DNA from: an uncultured Candidatus Altimarinota bacterium
Lineage (GTDB): Bacteria; Patescibacteriota; Gracilibacteria; BD1-5; JAGOOR01
Length of the DNA: 64,000 bases
NCBI GenBank assembly: GCA_937924685.1
Contig: CALEVN010000025.1
Coordinates: 1 to 64,000, forward strand
Reading direction: 5' to 3'
Of this stretch, positions 52,845 through 63,448 are shown piece after piece (the first letter of the stretch is position 1; the number at the start of each line of letters is the position of its first letter). Under the pieces are notes generated by a model. That model made no database searches. It was not told the DNA's origin and worked only from the letters and a program-made list of their open reading frames with translations. The position numbers and the translations under genes were made by a program.

Positions 52845-55779
52845 ATGTATTTTCTTCAGGGAAATCGAGCGTATCAAGTGATACCCTAAAGGCTGCAATT
52901 TGCTTTCGGAGAAGCTCCAACCCAGCTTCTTCATAAGTAAAAATACTTCTATTAACCATCTCTCCCGTATTGCCTTCCACAAAATCGAGCACACCACGAG
53001 AAAGGATTTTATTCTGACCTGATCCATCCCAGAGAAGACGGTAAAAATAGAGTTGTCGTTCATAATCTGCGAGTTGCTCTTTTCCTTTGTCTGGTTTACC
53101 AGTCTTGAAATCGACCACCTGCATAGTCCCGTCAGGGAGATGCTCCACTCTATCAAAAACACCAGTCAATCGTACCCCAGAAACAACTACTTTCTTCCAA
53201 CCAAAACGTTCTTCTATGATAGCTTTGGATGAAAGAGGGCAGTCTTTTTTGGAAAGATAATTATTGATTAATTCAATAGTTTTTGCAAGAAAATCTTCTT
53301 GCTCCTTTTTCGTCAGTATTTCATTGTGAAGCACAGATTCAACCTTTGTCATCCAGAGATCCGGAGATGGAAGTACCTGATGCTCGTTATAATGTTCACC
53401 AATAAATGCTAAAGCCGCATGTACTGCCGTTCCAAAAGAAGCGCTTGGCATCTTACCTGCTGGCTGTCGAATGAGGTATTTTTCGAGGAATTCTCGTGGA
53501 GATTTGAGCCAAGTATTGAGAGCGGTCACAGAGAGATCATAATTTTTTACTCTTTTTTCAAGCTCAGTTTTTGTTGCTTCTGACCAATTAATATGTGGTA
53601 ATGGTGCAGTTTGTGATACGATGACCGAAACTGGATCGACTTCTATATTGATTTTTTCTTTATGCAACTGGGTAATTTCATCTATAAAACTTGATGGCTG
53701 CAATCGCATATCAGTATTATCTGCTGCAGAAATCATGAGATATTCTTTGGATCGAGTCATGGATACATACCAGAGACGACGTTCTTCTTCGAGTTTTTGA
53801 TTCTTCTTTTCGGACTTATCAATGATATGTTTTTCAAAGAGAGAAATGGTGACACTCAGCTTCGATGGATCACGGCTAGATTCCCAATTTTTACTCGTTG
53901 CGTCGTAGAGAAAAACTGCTTGAAACTCGAGTCATTTACTTCCATGGGCAGTCATGAGTTCAATCGCATCTGATTCCATACGAATAGGTTGTGTAGTAGG
54001 GGAGAGTCAGTAATGATCGAGATCAGTGATATAATTAATGAAATCTTTTAAAGTACTTTCAGCATGGAGAGAGGCGAATGTCTTTATCTCATCAAAAAAT
54101 GAATTCAAAATAGAGAGACGCTCTATCTTGTCTTCTTGGGCAAGTGCAAAACTTCTATAACCAGAAGACTCTAGGAATGATTCAAAAAATTGAACTAGTG
54201 TTTTATTTGCAGCATCTCGGGTAAAATCAAGTATTTTTTGTGCTATACTTCTGACAAACATATCATCATCTTCAAGAAAAGCCTGAAAAAGAGAACGACG
54301 ATATTCTCCATTGCTCGCTCGCATTTTTCCTTGCAGTGAAAGTAGGTAATGAAGATCTAAACCCCAAAAATCAAACAACATCACTTCCCAGAAGAGGTCA
54401 TTTTGATATGAATTTTCGATAATTTTGAGTGTCTTTAAGAGCTTTTGTGCTTCGGGGTGATGGAGGAGATTTTCACCTTTTTGTTTATGAAATGGGATTT
54501 TCTCACGCTTGAGATATTCGACAAGATGGACAGGATTGGCATTTTTTCTGTAGATGATAGCGATTTCACTCCATGGAATTCCATTTTCATGGAGAGTACG
54601 TATTTGAGAGATAATTCCGGCTATCTCCACCTGTGGATCAGAAGGGGTAAATATGGATATTTTCTTTTCATCAAAGCTCGTATTTTTTATCAAATGCTTA
54701 TCGAGATGAAGTGCTTTTTCGAGAGATTCACTGTTATTTCTGATTACTTCCCGAGAAGCATCGAGAATGGTTTGAGTAGATCGATAATTTTCAGTAAGTG
54801 GAATGATTGATAGCTCCTTATCGCGATATTTTTCACAGAAATTGATGATATTTTCCATGACTGCGCCCTGAAAACGATAAATAGACTGCTCGTCATCTCC
54901 GACCACGAGTATGTTTGGCTGATCTTGTCCTTCCATGATTATATCCACTATGCTCGCCTGAAGACCATTAGTATCCTGAAATTCGTCGACCATGATAAAC
55001 TGGTATTGTTCTCGGATAAGCGCGAGAAGCTGTGAATCTTCTCGGAGCCGATTCCTCACCATGAGAATCATGTCATCATAGTCATAGCGAGATTCAGTAA
55101 TAAGCGCTTCTTCGTATGCACGATAAACATATGTGAGCTCTCTTTGTCTGAAAAGTCTCTGTTCTGCATCAGCATATTCAGCTTTTCTTTCACCTTTCTT
55201 TCACCATTTTGAGTCTTTTTTATAGTGCAATTCTTCATTATTTGGCAAATCTGCTATTGCTTCATCTATTTTATTACGAAAAAATTCAGGAGAGATGCCT
55301 TCTCGTTTAAGCTGTCCAACTATTCGAATCACGTCCCCCATATAGAGCTCCGGATCATGGCGTGGCTTGAGATACGTATAGTCGCCTTCTATCAAAATTT
55401 TTGCTATCATACGGCGTGCGTCGAGCTCTTCAAACATTTTCATACCTGGAGAACGGACAAATCTCTCCGGATATTCTTCGTCTATGAGTCATTTACAGAA
55501 ACCATGAAATGTCTCAATATTCACTCGAAGTGAATCAGTACCGATAAAACTCCGAAGTCTCTCCCGCATAGCGAAAGCCCCAGCTTCTGTATATGTCAAT
55601 GCCAGGATATTTCTCGGGGTCACATCCGTTTTTATGAGGATATTCGCAATTCGGAGGGTGAGAAGTTGGGTTTTACCAGTACCAGGTCAGGCGATAACTG
55701 CCACAGGCCCGTAGATAGTATCTACGGCAAGTTTTTGAGCGTCATTGAGACGTGTATAGGCAGATTCAAAAGGATTCAT
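52831..55779 (-). CDS. UvrD/PcrA-like superfamily I helicase with RecB-like nuclease domain
   Basis: A 982-residue DNA repair enzyme. SF1 motifs: Walker A VIAGPGTGKTQLLTLRIA, ALTYTEAGAFAMRERL, motif II QFIMVDEFQDTNGLQASIVD, motif III ILVVGDDEQSIYRFQGA, LTENYRST, and motif V/VI MTAHGSKGLEF and EEERRLWYVSMTRSKEYL. The last ~250 residues form a PD-(D/E)XK nuclease of RecB type: TGVFDRVE, MQVVDFKTGKPDKGKEQL and RQLYFYRLLW. AddA/RecB-like function with a different partner is possible. UGA codons are few. The start is the ATG at 55779. Confidence 0.9.
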
Positions 55780-55838
55780 AGGATGCGCAAGAGTCTATCT
55801 AAAAGGGGAGGGAAGTCGAGATTATTTCGTGAACTCCC

Positions 55839-56117
55839 CTAGTATGTATCGAAGTACCCCGCTGGTCTATTAGAAACTGTTTTTGATGAATTTAGCATCT
55901 CAAAGAGGGGAGGCGAAAATATAATAATATATCCGATAAGTGTCAAACATATCATAATAATGGTCAATACGCGAGAGATAATTGGTATATAACAGCTCAT
56001 ATCCATAAATCTTTTGAGTTGAAGAAAAATCACTCAAAAAAATATCCATGCACCGATGGCGATAAGTGTAAAGTAGACGAGTGCTCCTATCTGTATTGAC
56101 GACATAATATACTGCAT
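55839..56117 (-). CDS. Small two-helix membrane protein of unknown function
   Basis: A 92-residue protein with two hydrophobic segments (GALVYFTLIAIGAWIFFGVIF and ILTIIMICLTLIGYIIIF) and a short polar tail ending in TAG. One UGA (FFGV) sits in the first helix. The ATG at 56117 is used; 56105 is an alternative. It lies divergently from the next small gene. Function unknown. Confidence 0.6.
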
Positions 56118-56209
56118 ATTATAGGGAGGTTTTTCGAGGTGCAAATCAAATTCTCTTTGGCTTGCAAAACGCAAAAAGATATGATACAGTATAGGAGAAC
56201 ATTCAAAAT

Positions 56210-56584
56210 ATGGCTACAATTCAAAAAGGAAAAACCACATTTACCATTCTTGATGAGATACAGACGAAATATCCTCGTCTTATCGAATTGATACTCGCAA
56301 CAGAATCTATGGATGACGGTGAGCGTCAGTATTGGTTTGACATACTTCCTTCGATGAATGGCGACCAAGTACAGCGACTCCTAGACATCCTCGAAACAGA
56401 GAGAAAAAAACTCGATGAACTCGAAAAAAAATATCAAACTGAGATAGATACACTCAACAAAAAACACATGAATGAGTGGCAGACCTACGAAATGAAAAAG
56501 AAAAAAGAGGAAATAGCCGCTAAAGAAGCTGCTGATAAAAACGATAAAACAGAAGATGCTCAGGCAGTTTTGAACAATTGGTAA
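56210..56584 (+). CDS. Small coiled-coil protein of unknown function
   Basis: A 124-residue soluble protein without UGA codons. It has an N-terminal globular part (LDEIQTKYPRLIELILATESMDDGERQYW), then a long charged coiled coil (RKKLDELEKKYQTEIDTL and KKKKEEIAAKEAADKND). An AGGAGA element at 56193-56198 lies 11 bases before the ATG, one of the few Shine-Dalgarno-like sites in the window. No family recognised. Confidence 0.7.
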   Translation: MATIQKGKTTFTILDEIQTKYPRLIELILATESMDDGERQYWFDILPSMNGDQVQRLLDILETERKKLDELEKKYQTEIDTLNKKHMNEWQTYEMKKKKEEIAAKEAADKNDKTEDAQAVLNNW

Positions 56585-56601
56585 ACCGCTCTTGTAGTGC
56601 T

Positions 56602-57459
56602 CTATACTGCATTTTTTATAGGATAGAGGAGGCCATTTTTTGCCTCCAATAAACCGTAGTAATCATTTTCATAATCAACAAAATACTGCCCATCTCACTT
56701 CTCAGTAGTTATAGGGGTGCTTCCGAGTCGGAGATGTATCTTTTCTTCTGTACTGAGAGAGAGTGTAGGAATATCAGGAAAAAGTGCCTCATGAGAAAGC
56801 GGGGCATAGAGGATATCATTATGGATAATCCATTTTTCCACATCCTGCAGTTTGATATGACCCATTTCTGTTCTCTCAAGTTTTTCCAGATATCCACCTG
56901 TACCCAATTTTTCCCCGAGATCACGTGCCAGAGAGCGAATATACGTACCATGAGAGACCACGATTCTCGCAGTCATAATAGGCCAATTATAGTCTAGTAT
57001 CTCAAACTCATCAATCCTTCTTTCCTTGCTTTTTATATCCAATTCCTGCCCCTTACGAGCTAAATCATAGGCGCGTTTACCATCTATCCATATAGCGCTA
57101 TAACTAGGTGGAGTTTGATGTATATTGCCGATAAAATTTGCCCGAATAATCTCTTCTATATGTTTTTTTGAGATTCTTTGAATAGTTTCGTGTGTTATAT
57201 TGATCTGTTTTATGGGTTGTTCGAGATCATAAGAATCGGTTGTGCCATCAAGCCGGATAGTTGTTACATATGTCTTTTTGAAGTGTTCTAACATTGGAAA
57301 AAGACGGGGAGAGCCATCAGTCCCAATAATCATAAGACCTGTAGCAAGTGGATCAAGCGTCCCTGCAAAGCCCATTTTTGGTTTTTTAAGTACCCTTCTG
57401 AGAATTTTGGCAACGAGATTACTCCCAATTCAGAGAGGTTTTTTGACGACGTAAAACAT
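56602..57459 (-). CDS. truB: tRNA pseudouridine-55 synthase
   Basis: Makes pseudouridine 55 in the T arm. The 285 residues show MGFAGTLDPLATGLMIIGTDG with the catalytic Asp, YVTTIRLDGTTDSYDLEQP, TPPSYSAIWIDGKRAYDLARKG and GTYIRSLARDLGEKLGTGGYLEKLERT. The N-terminal UGA (PLGIGS) lies between the ATG at 57459 and the next one. The usual KPxGxTS motif reads KPLGIGSN. The C-terminal ~30 residues follow another UGA. Third gene of an operon behind two signal peptidases. Confidence 0.94.
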
Positions 57460-57462
57460 ACA

Positions 57463-57999
57463 CTAAAAAGAGACAATAACTCGACCAAGTATCTCTGTTT
57501 TTGGTATGTAAATCGGAGTATGATCGCAATTTGTAATATCCTGACACCCTCGCGAATCTCGAGAATTTCCGCGATTATCTCCGAGGACAAAATATGAATT
57601 GTTTGGCGCATCAAATACGCGAGGAGATAGATCTGTGCAAGATCATGGTAAACAAGTATGGGTGTGTTCTTCGAGATAACGTTCTTCTATTTCATTTTTG
57701 ATAGCTCATTGCACAAGCATTACTTTTCCTTCAGAAATTTCGATTCTTTCATTTGGGAGGCCGATGACACGTTTGATTTTTATTTCACCCCCTTCAGTCA
57801 TGTCACGATACACAATTATTTCTCATCGACGTAGAGGGGAGAAGTGGGTAGATATCCTATCAGTGATAACTATCTGTTGGTCAGAAAAACTAGGTAACAT
57901 AGAGTCTCCTGTCACTCTATATGGTCGAAGAGAGATGACTCCATAGAGAGCTACGATGACAATCAAAATACTGAAAAATACACGAAAGAAGCGTCACAT
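57463..57999 (-). CDS. lepB: Signal peptidase I (short form)
   Basis: Cleaves signal peptides of exported proteins. The 178 residues have one N-terminal membrane anchor (FFRVFFSILIVIVALYGVIS), catalytic Ser in VTGDSMLPSFSDQQIV, catalytic Lys in GEIKIKRVIGLPNERIEI and the box FVLGDNRGNSRDSRG. The start codon is followed directly by UGA (ATG TGA), read Met-Gly, so the second codon is the recoded one. It lies 2 bases past the larger signal peptidase and 3 bases before truB. Confidence 0.93.
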
Positions 58000-58001
58000 A
58001 A

Positions 58002-59273
58002 TTATGAGTTAAGCTCTGGATAAATATGTGTATTTTTTATTTTTAGTCAGCGATAAGGGATCACTTCTTGAAGAGTTCCAATCTTTGGGTAAGGAAGCAG
58101 CTGACTCAGGAGATCAAAATGACCAAGAGAGTAGGCTACTCTTCACTGAATTTGAGCGAGAGGTACGAATTGCGCTTCCCGGTAATCACCTATACAGCCA
58201 CTATTGCTGAAACACTTACGAGCATCGAGAGACTGTGATCTGTTGTCTCACATAAGGAAAAATCTTCCTGCTGGTACAACAAAAGTCTGACTTTCATTAT
58301 CACATCCAACACCAGAATAAGAAAGGCATGTACGTCCATTATTTTGGCCGAGATAATCTGATTCATCGAGTTTTATAAAGTGAGAAGGAGACTCAGCTTT
58401 TGCGAGAAAAACAAAACCATTTTCGACTTTAACCACATCACCCGGAGTACCAATAACACGCTTAATCAGATAGCGTTTCTCAGGTCAAATACCTGGAGTA
58501 AAGACAACAACATCACCTCGAACAGGATTTGAAAATCTATAGCTCATTTTGTCGACAATAATAAATTCTCCATCGCTATACTCTTGACCAGCTTGAGTAT
58601 AGGTAATAGCGCCACCGTGAAATGTCGTCTCCATAGAGGGGCCAATAATCTGAAATGGTGTAAAGATAAATGAGCGTATAAAGAAGACAATTACAAGGAC
58701 AAATCCGAGATCGAGCCAGACGTCTATGCCGCTGTATTTTACACGAGGTAGATCACGAAAAGGACGTCTATCTGCCCAGAAAAAATATACAAGCACAGCA
58801 CATACAGCAACTGTGAGAAAAAGCATAAAACGGACAGAAATAGTTAGCCGATAAAGACTAAAAAGTGCTACTACAATAATAGCTATCAATACATAAAAAA
58901 ATGTCTGATCGATAGGCGAAAGTCCACTTTTGTATTTAAATTTTTCACCATCTGGTAAAAATCCGACGACAAGAAGAGGAGGGAAGAGGAGTGCAAGGAC
59001 AGAATAACGAATATCAAACTTGAGAGCTCGGAGACGCTTCATGGTAACTGCAAAAAATGACCACAGGAAAATACAAATTCCAAAAAATGAGAAAATGTAC
59101 TGAAAAAAACCACTGAAATCATAGCCACCACCTATGAGATGAATCAAGCTTGGATTAAAAAAGATGTCAGATGATATAAAAAACAGAAGGACAACATATA
59201 CTATTGCATATATATAATCTGCACGGCCAATTTTGCCCTGAAATGAAAAAAGGAGATTTCTGAGGATATTCAT
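58002..59273 (-). CDS. Signal peptidase I fused to an N-terminal DUF805-like membrane domain
   Basis: A 423-residue protein. Residues 1-~140 resemble DUF805 membrane proteins (LLFSFQGKIGRADYIYAIVYV, several helices). A further membrane region leads to a signal peptidase domain: IGPSMETTF with the catalytic Ser, GEFIIVDKMSYRFSNPVRGDVVVF, YLIKRVIGTPGDVV with the catalytic Lys, and FFLMGDNRSQSLDARK. UGA is Gly in GIGPEK, LMGDN, IQGRV and others. The ATG at 59273 is preferred over the upstream 59321, as it starts the DUF805 motif and lies 7 bases after a TATAAT box. Confidence 0.87.
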
Positions 59274-59280
59274 AGCCGAG

Positions 59281-59308
59281 ATTATAAGAATTTTTACAAG
59301 AGGGCAAA
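59281..59308 (-). promoter_or_regulatory. Promoter of the signal peptidase-truB operon
   Basis: On the minus strand TTTGCC, 16 bases, perfect TATAAT (59286-59281). The ATG follows 7 bases later, again a leaderless arrangement. Confidence 0.5.
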
Positions 59309-59400
59309 CTTTCTCTCTCAATATAGAATACTGAGGAATATACCTTATAACTTCTTACCCCCAATAATTAGCACATAACATACATTATGTGAAAATAGAT

Positions 59401-59428
59401 TTGAAAGAATTATTATCCCCTCTATAAT
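59401..59428 (+). promoter_or_regulatory. Promoter for the Xer recombinase gene, leaderless start
   Basis: TTGAAA, 16 bases, perfect TATAAT at 59423-59428; the ATG at 59435 follows 6 bases after. This is the clearest example in the window of a near-consensus promoter placed so that transcription starts on the start codon. Confidence 0.65.
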
Positions 59429-59434
59429 AGATTC

Positions 59435-60454
59435 ATGTCTCTTTTTGAATCTGTTCAAAAATTTCTGATGTATCTGACTATCACTCGTGCTATGAGTCCA
59501 CGAACCGTCGAACAATACGGCCGACATATGTGGGCGTTCCTCAGCTTCATCCATCCAGAGATTCGAAAAATTGTCCCAAAAGGCTTCGATTTGGCGCGTT
59601 TTTTTTCTCTCCAGGTATCAATACAGCCTGAGACGTCAGAAAACGCGTCTTTTGAAACCATGAAACAGCTCAAAAATATCTGATGGATAAAAACGACTCA
59701 GATCGACCAACATATCTGTGATCATTTCAGACTCTCACTCGCACAAGGAAATATTTCGATTACGACGGTCAATGCATATATGATTTCACTCAGAGCTTTT
59801 TTGCATTTTTGTAAGAAAACTCATATTCCAACCGGCATCGAATTTAGTGACATAGAATTACAAAAAAGTCAAGAACGAAAAGTCGAGTTTCTGACCGCTG
59901 AAGAACTCCAGGATATCGTCAAGAATATTGGCACAGATGATATCTCTGACCTCCGTGATCGGGCTATCATTCTCACCATTTATAGTACTGGACTCCGCGT
60001 CTCGGAGCTGACAGCACTGGATATAAAAAATGTAAATCTCGATACTCGTGAATTTGCAATCATCGGTAAAGGTCGCAAAGTTCGCGTTGTATATCTCACA
60101 GAATGGGCTTGTGAGGCTATATGAGCGTATCTCGAAAAAAGGGAAGACCACTTCCCTCCTCTTTTTCTCAAGCATGGAAAGCACTTCCCTGTTGATGCTG
60201 GAGCGGATGATGTCAGATTCGATCGATTTCTCGTGACCAAGATGATATCAGCACGAGCGCTCAAGGCCGGTATAGTCAAACCTGTTTCTGCCCACACCCT
60301 TCGTCATTCCTTCGCTACTACCCTGCTCTGAAACGGCGCTGATCTTCGCTCTATCCAAGAGCTTCTCGGACACAAAAATATCGCCACGACACAGGTCTAT
60401 ACACACGTCACCAATAAACAGTTACGAGAAGTACATCAGAAGTTTCATGTATAG
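59435..60454 (+). CDS. Tyrosine recombinase (XerC/XerD family)
   Basis: A 339-residue site-specific recombinase, probably resolving chromosome dimers. An N-terminal SAM-like domain (RAMSPRTVEQYGRHMWAFLSF) is followed by the catalytic domain with Arg in YSTGLRVSELTAL, Lys in IIGKGRKVRVVYL, HTLRHSFATTLLGNGADL (His-x-x-Arg), LLGHKNIATTQVYTHV (His and the nucleophile Tyr). UGA is Gly in KNIGWI, AIGAYL and LLGNGA. No mobile element flanks it, so a housekeeping Xer is more likely than an integrase, although it is somewhat long (family ~300). Confidence 0.88.
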
Positions 60455-60466
60455 AAGACTAGCTCT

Positions 60467-61162
60467 CTATTCCTCAGTCTGATTTTTGTCTTTCAGCATA
60501 GATATATTTATAGGCCCTGTGTGATTTCCTTTTTTTACCCACACGTTACTATCATCATTTAATTTTATTAATTTTTTATCTCGTATTTCATACAACTCTT
60601 TATTATGTATGTATAGATCAGTTGATTCGTATTCTAGCTCTCTATTATCGGGTCTTTGAACATAAGAACGGATAATAATTTTTCGGTAATTAACTCCCTC
60701 TATATTTTCTAGCTCATCACAAATTTCTACACTATAGCCAGTACGAAGAAAATATGGTAATCGTGCTTTATACAGAGAACGACTCATCCTCTCTATGAGA
60801 TCATGTGGAGAGAAAGCCATATAAGGAATTGTCCTTACTCGATCATGCTCAACATAGCTCGTAGATCAATCTCTCATAAATAAAAAATACCGCACAGAAA
60901 GTGTCGGATCAGCAAAGAGGGCTTCATATTTATCAATATTTTCTTGAATAGTTCTATCATCCAAAGTATCACCCATGATGATAGCGATCTTCTGTGATGT
61001 TTGTCCTCGAAGCCCAGCTACTACTTCTTCCCCTTGCTCTATTTTTGCACCTGCGCTCATGACAGCATCTATCCATCGTTGTATATGTGCATCTGTTTCA
61101 ACTGTGATAACGTGAACTCACTTGAGCTTATCTGTATGGGGAAAATCAGGAGTAGAAATCAT
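60467..61162 (-). CDS. Conserved-looking soluble protein of unknown function
   Basis: A 231-residue frame without signal peptide or helices. It begins MISTPDFPHTDKLKGVHVITVETDA, has RGQTSQKIAIIMGDTLDDRTIQE and KARLPYFLRTGYSVEICDELENI in the middle and ends with an acidic tail. Two UGA codons are read as Gly (LKGVH, RDGSTS). Convergent with the Xer gene, 12 bases between stops. No family recognised. Confidence 0.7.
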
Positions 61163-61265
61163 TCGTAGAAAGGTGAGAAAATACTAAATTTTTTCGTAAT
61201 GTAATGAAAAAATAAAAATGTCTAGTTTTTTCTTGCATACAAGAAATAATGCGTATACATAGAGC

Positions 61266-62201
61266 ATGACAAAAACATCAAAAATCCCCTCAAATCTCAC
61301 ACCACTTCTCGATAGCCTCCCTCAAGAGCATCGTGAAAAAATCCTCGCTGGTTGGTCTGCACCGAGAAATATCGTCTCGTTTCGAGTTAATCATCTCAAT
61401 TCTTCTCGCGAAGAAGTAGTGAAGGCTCTAGGTGAAGCATCACTTCTCTCCTCCGCTTGGGATGGTTTCGAAGATGCATTTTACATGGCAAAAGAAGAAC
61501 ACGAATACACTCTCCGTGGTCTCGAGATATACAAGCAAGGAAAGATATATGTGCAGAGTCTCACGAGTATGATACCGGCTCTCTGTCTCGGTCTCCATCC
61601 TGGTCAAAAAATCCTCGATATGACTGCAGCGCCTGGTTCCAAGACAACACAGATGGCGAGTATGCTTGCGTGAAAATGTGAAATAACAGCACTCGAAAAA
61701 TTCGGCATCCGACACGATAAGCTTGTCCATACTATCAAAACTCAAGGAGCTGAAAAATGTGTCAAAGTCATCAAGATGGATGCAACAGAGCTCGTCCAAT
61801 TCTTCTCACAAAATGCACAGAAAAATCAGGGACGAAAGATGTTTGATCGTATCCTCCTCGATGCTCCGTGTAGTTCTGACGGACGTATCAATCTCGGCGA
61901 TGAGACGACCTATAAATGGTACAGTCCAGAAAAATCAGCCTCAAAAGCTCTCCTCCAATACGAACTCCTCGAACAAGCTCGCAAGATGCTCAAAGACGAC
62001 GGAAAACTCGTTTACTCAACCTGTGCCGTTAATCGTACAGAAAATGAAGAAGTCATCCAGAAATTCCTCACCAAGCATCCAGAATACCATCTCCTCCCCT
62101 GCCCTATCACTCCTGATTACACGCTTGAAGATAACATGAATCGCTGGTATCCAAGTGAAACTATGGAAGGGTTTTTTGTGGTGGTTTTAGAGAAGAAATA
62201 A
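61266..62201 (+). CDS. RsmB/NOP2-family RNA m5C methyltransferase
   Basis: S-adenosylmethionine-dependent rRNA/tRNA cytosine-5 methyltransferase of 311 residues. SAM motif ILDMTAAPGSKTTQMASML, motif IV DAPCSSDGRINLGDE (release Cys), motif VI LVYSTCAVNRTENEEV (nucleophile Cys), and the C-terminal EGFFVVVLEKK. Only one UGA occurs (MLAGKCEI). The N-terminal ~100 residues (IVSFRVNHLNSSREEVVKAL) are a short version of the family's RNA-binding extension. The target RNA is unknown. Confidence 0.92.
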
Positions 62202-62205
62202 AAAA

Positions 62206-63438
62206 TTACAATCTTGAAAAAATTCTATTTTTATAGAATTCTACCATTTCATCATTGCTCTTAAAATGTAAACCTTCTTCAATAGATTTATTTTTATAAG
62301 CAATGATAGTATTTTTATCTTTGATAAATTCAGGCCTATCATCAATTTGAACCAGATCATCAATGTAATTTGTTCTAGCAATTGAATACTCCTGCTCTAT
62401 AAAATCACTCTTAACTGAGGAATACATATACTCTGAATACATTGATCTTAACAAATTAAAATAGGTTACCTTATCATCCCCTATGCGTTTTCTTTTAGGT
62501 TTTTTCCAGATTAAGTCTGGGCTAGGGCCTCCAGGATTAGCATCAAATTCAAAAAGTATTCTTTTGTTTAAAGCGAAATAGTGAAGTCTTTCTCAGAAAG
62601 CAAGGCCGAACAAAGGATGTCTTCTATAGGCTGGAAATATTTCTATAACAGGATTATCTGAAGTAACAAAATTTCTTTCACCAGTAGCAATATATATGGT
62701 TATTTTTTGATAAAAGAGCAAATTTGCGAATCCTCTTATATTATTTTCATCAGAAATGAAAATTAAATGTTGAGAGTTATTATCTTTATTGGCTTTAATG
62801 TGTTTTAATAGGTCGGATTCGCCTGATCAGCCCATTTTTTCCTCAAACCGTGATAAGTCTTTAATCATCTTTTCATCCATGTCACATAATTTATCTCTGA
62901 AATATTTTCATCTCATCCATAGATTTGAAGCAAAGAAACAGAGCTCATATATAATATCTTGTTCCAGATGACTATCGCTTTCTATCAATGAAACCAGCTT
63001 AGAATGAATTGCTGAAAAATTATTTTCATAATATCAGAAAAGATTCTCTAATAGTTGAGACGTAAAGTCGGATTTGCCTGATTCAATAGCATAAAAATAT
63101 ATATCGCTACATATCTGTTTTGGCGACTGTGGTTTTATTAGTTTATGTTTTTTCTTATCAAGAGTTTCAAGCCTGCCATCTGCATTTGCAAAAAGTCTTA
63201 AATAAAATTGTGGCACATAATGCTGATTTTTAATTTCTCATTTTTTTTGAATTTTCTTCAGATGTTTTTTGAATTCATTAATATATTCAATCTCTTTTTC
63301 AATAAAATTTGTCTGAAACTCAGGATTTTTAAGTATTTCGACACCACCTAGAAAAAGGTTAAAGTCATTTTCTTCACTATCAAGAAACAGGTGTGTAATG
63401 TAAGATTTTATCGGTGTAAATTTTTCTTCTAATTTCAT
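62206..63438 (-). CDS. DUF4238 family protein
   Basis: A 410-residue protein with the DUF4238 opening QHYVPQFYLRLFA near residue 70, followed by DKKKHKLIKPQSPKQICSD. No signal peptide or membrane segment is evident. The centre has NNFVTSDNP-like stretch RNFVTSDNPVIEI, also typical of the family. UGA codons join the pieces (e.g. KKGEIKN). The family has no firm function but often occurs in variable genome regions and near defence genes. Its codon choice looks more AT-rich than ruvB next to it, which hints at acquisition. Confidence 0.78.
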
Positions 63439-63448
63439 TGTAAAATTT

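Noticed and set aside
59435..60454. Xer gene as an integrase of a mobile element or integron
   Set aside because: No attachment repeats, cargo or tRNA nearby; the protein has a standard XerC/D architecture and housekeeping neighbours.
62206..63438. Defence island around the DUF4238 gene
   Set aside because: Neighbours are ruvB and an RNA methyltransferase; no restriction, CRISPR, toxin-antitoxin or other defence gene is seen within the window.
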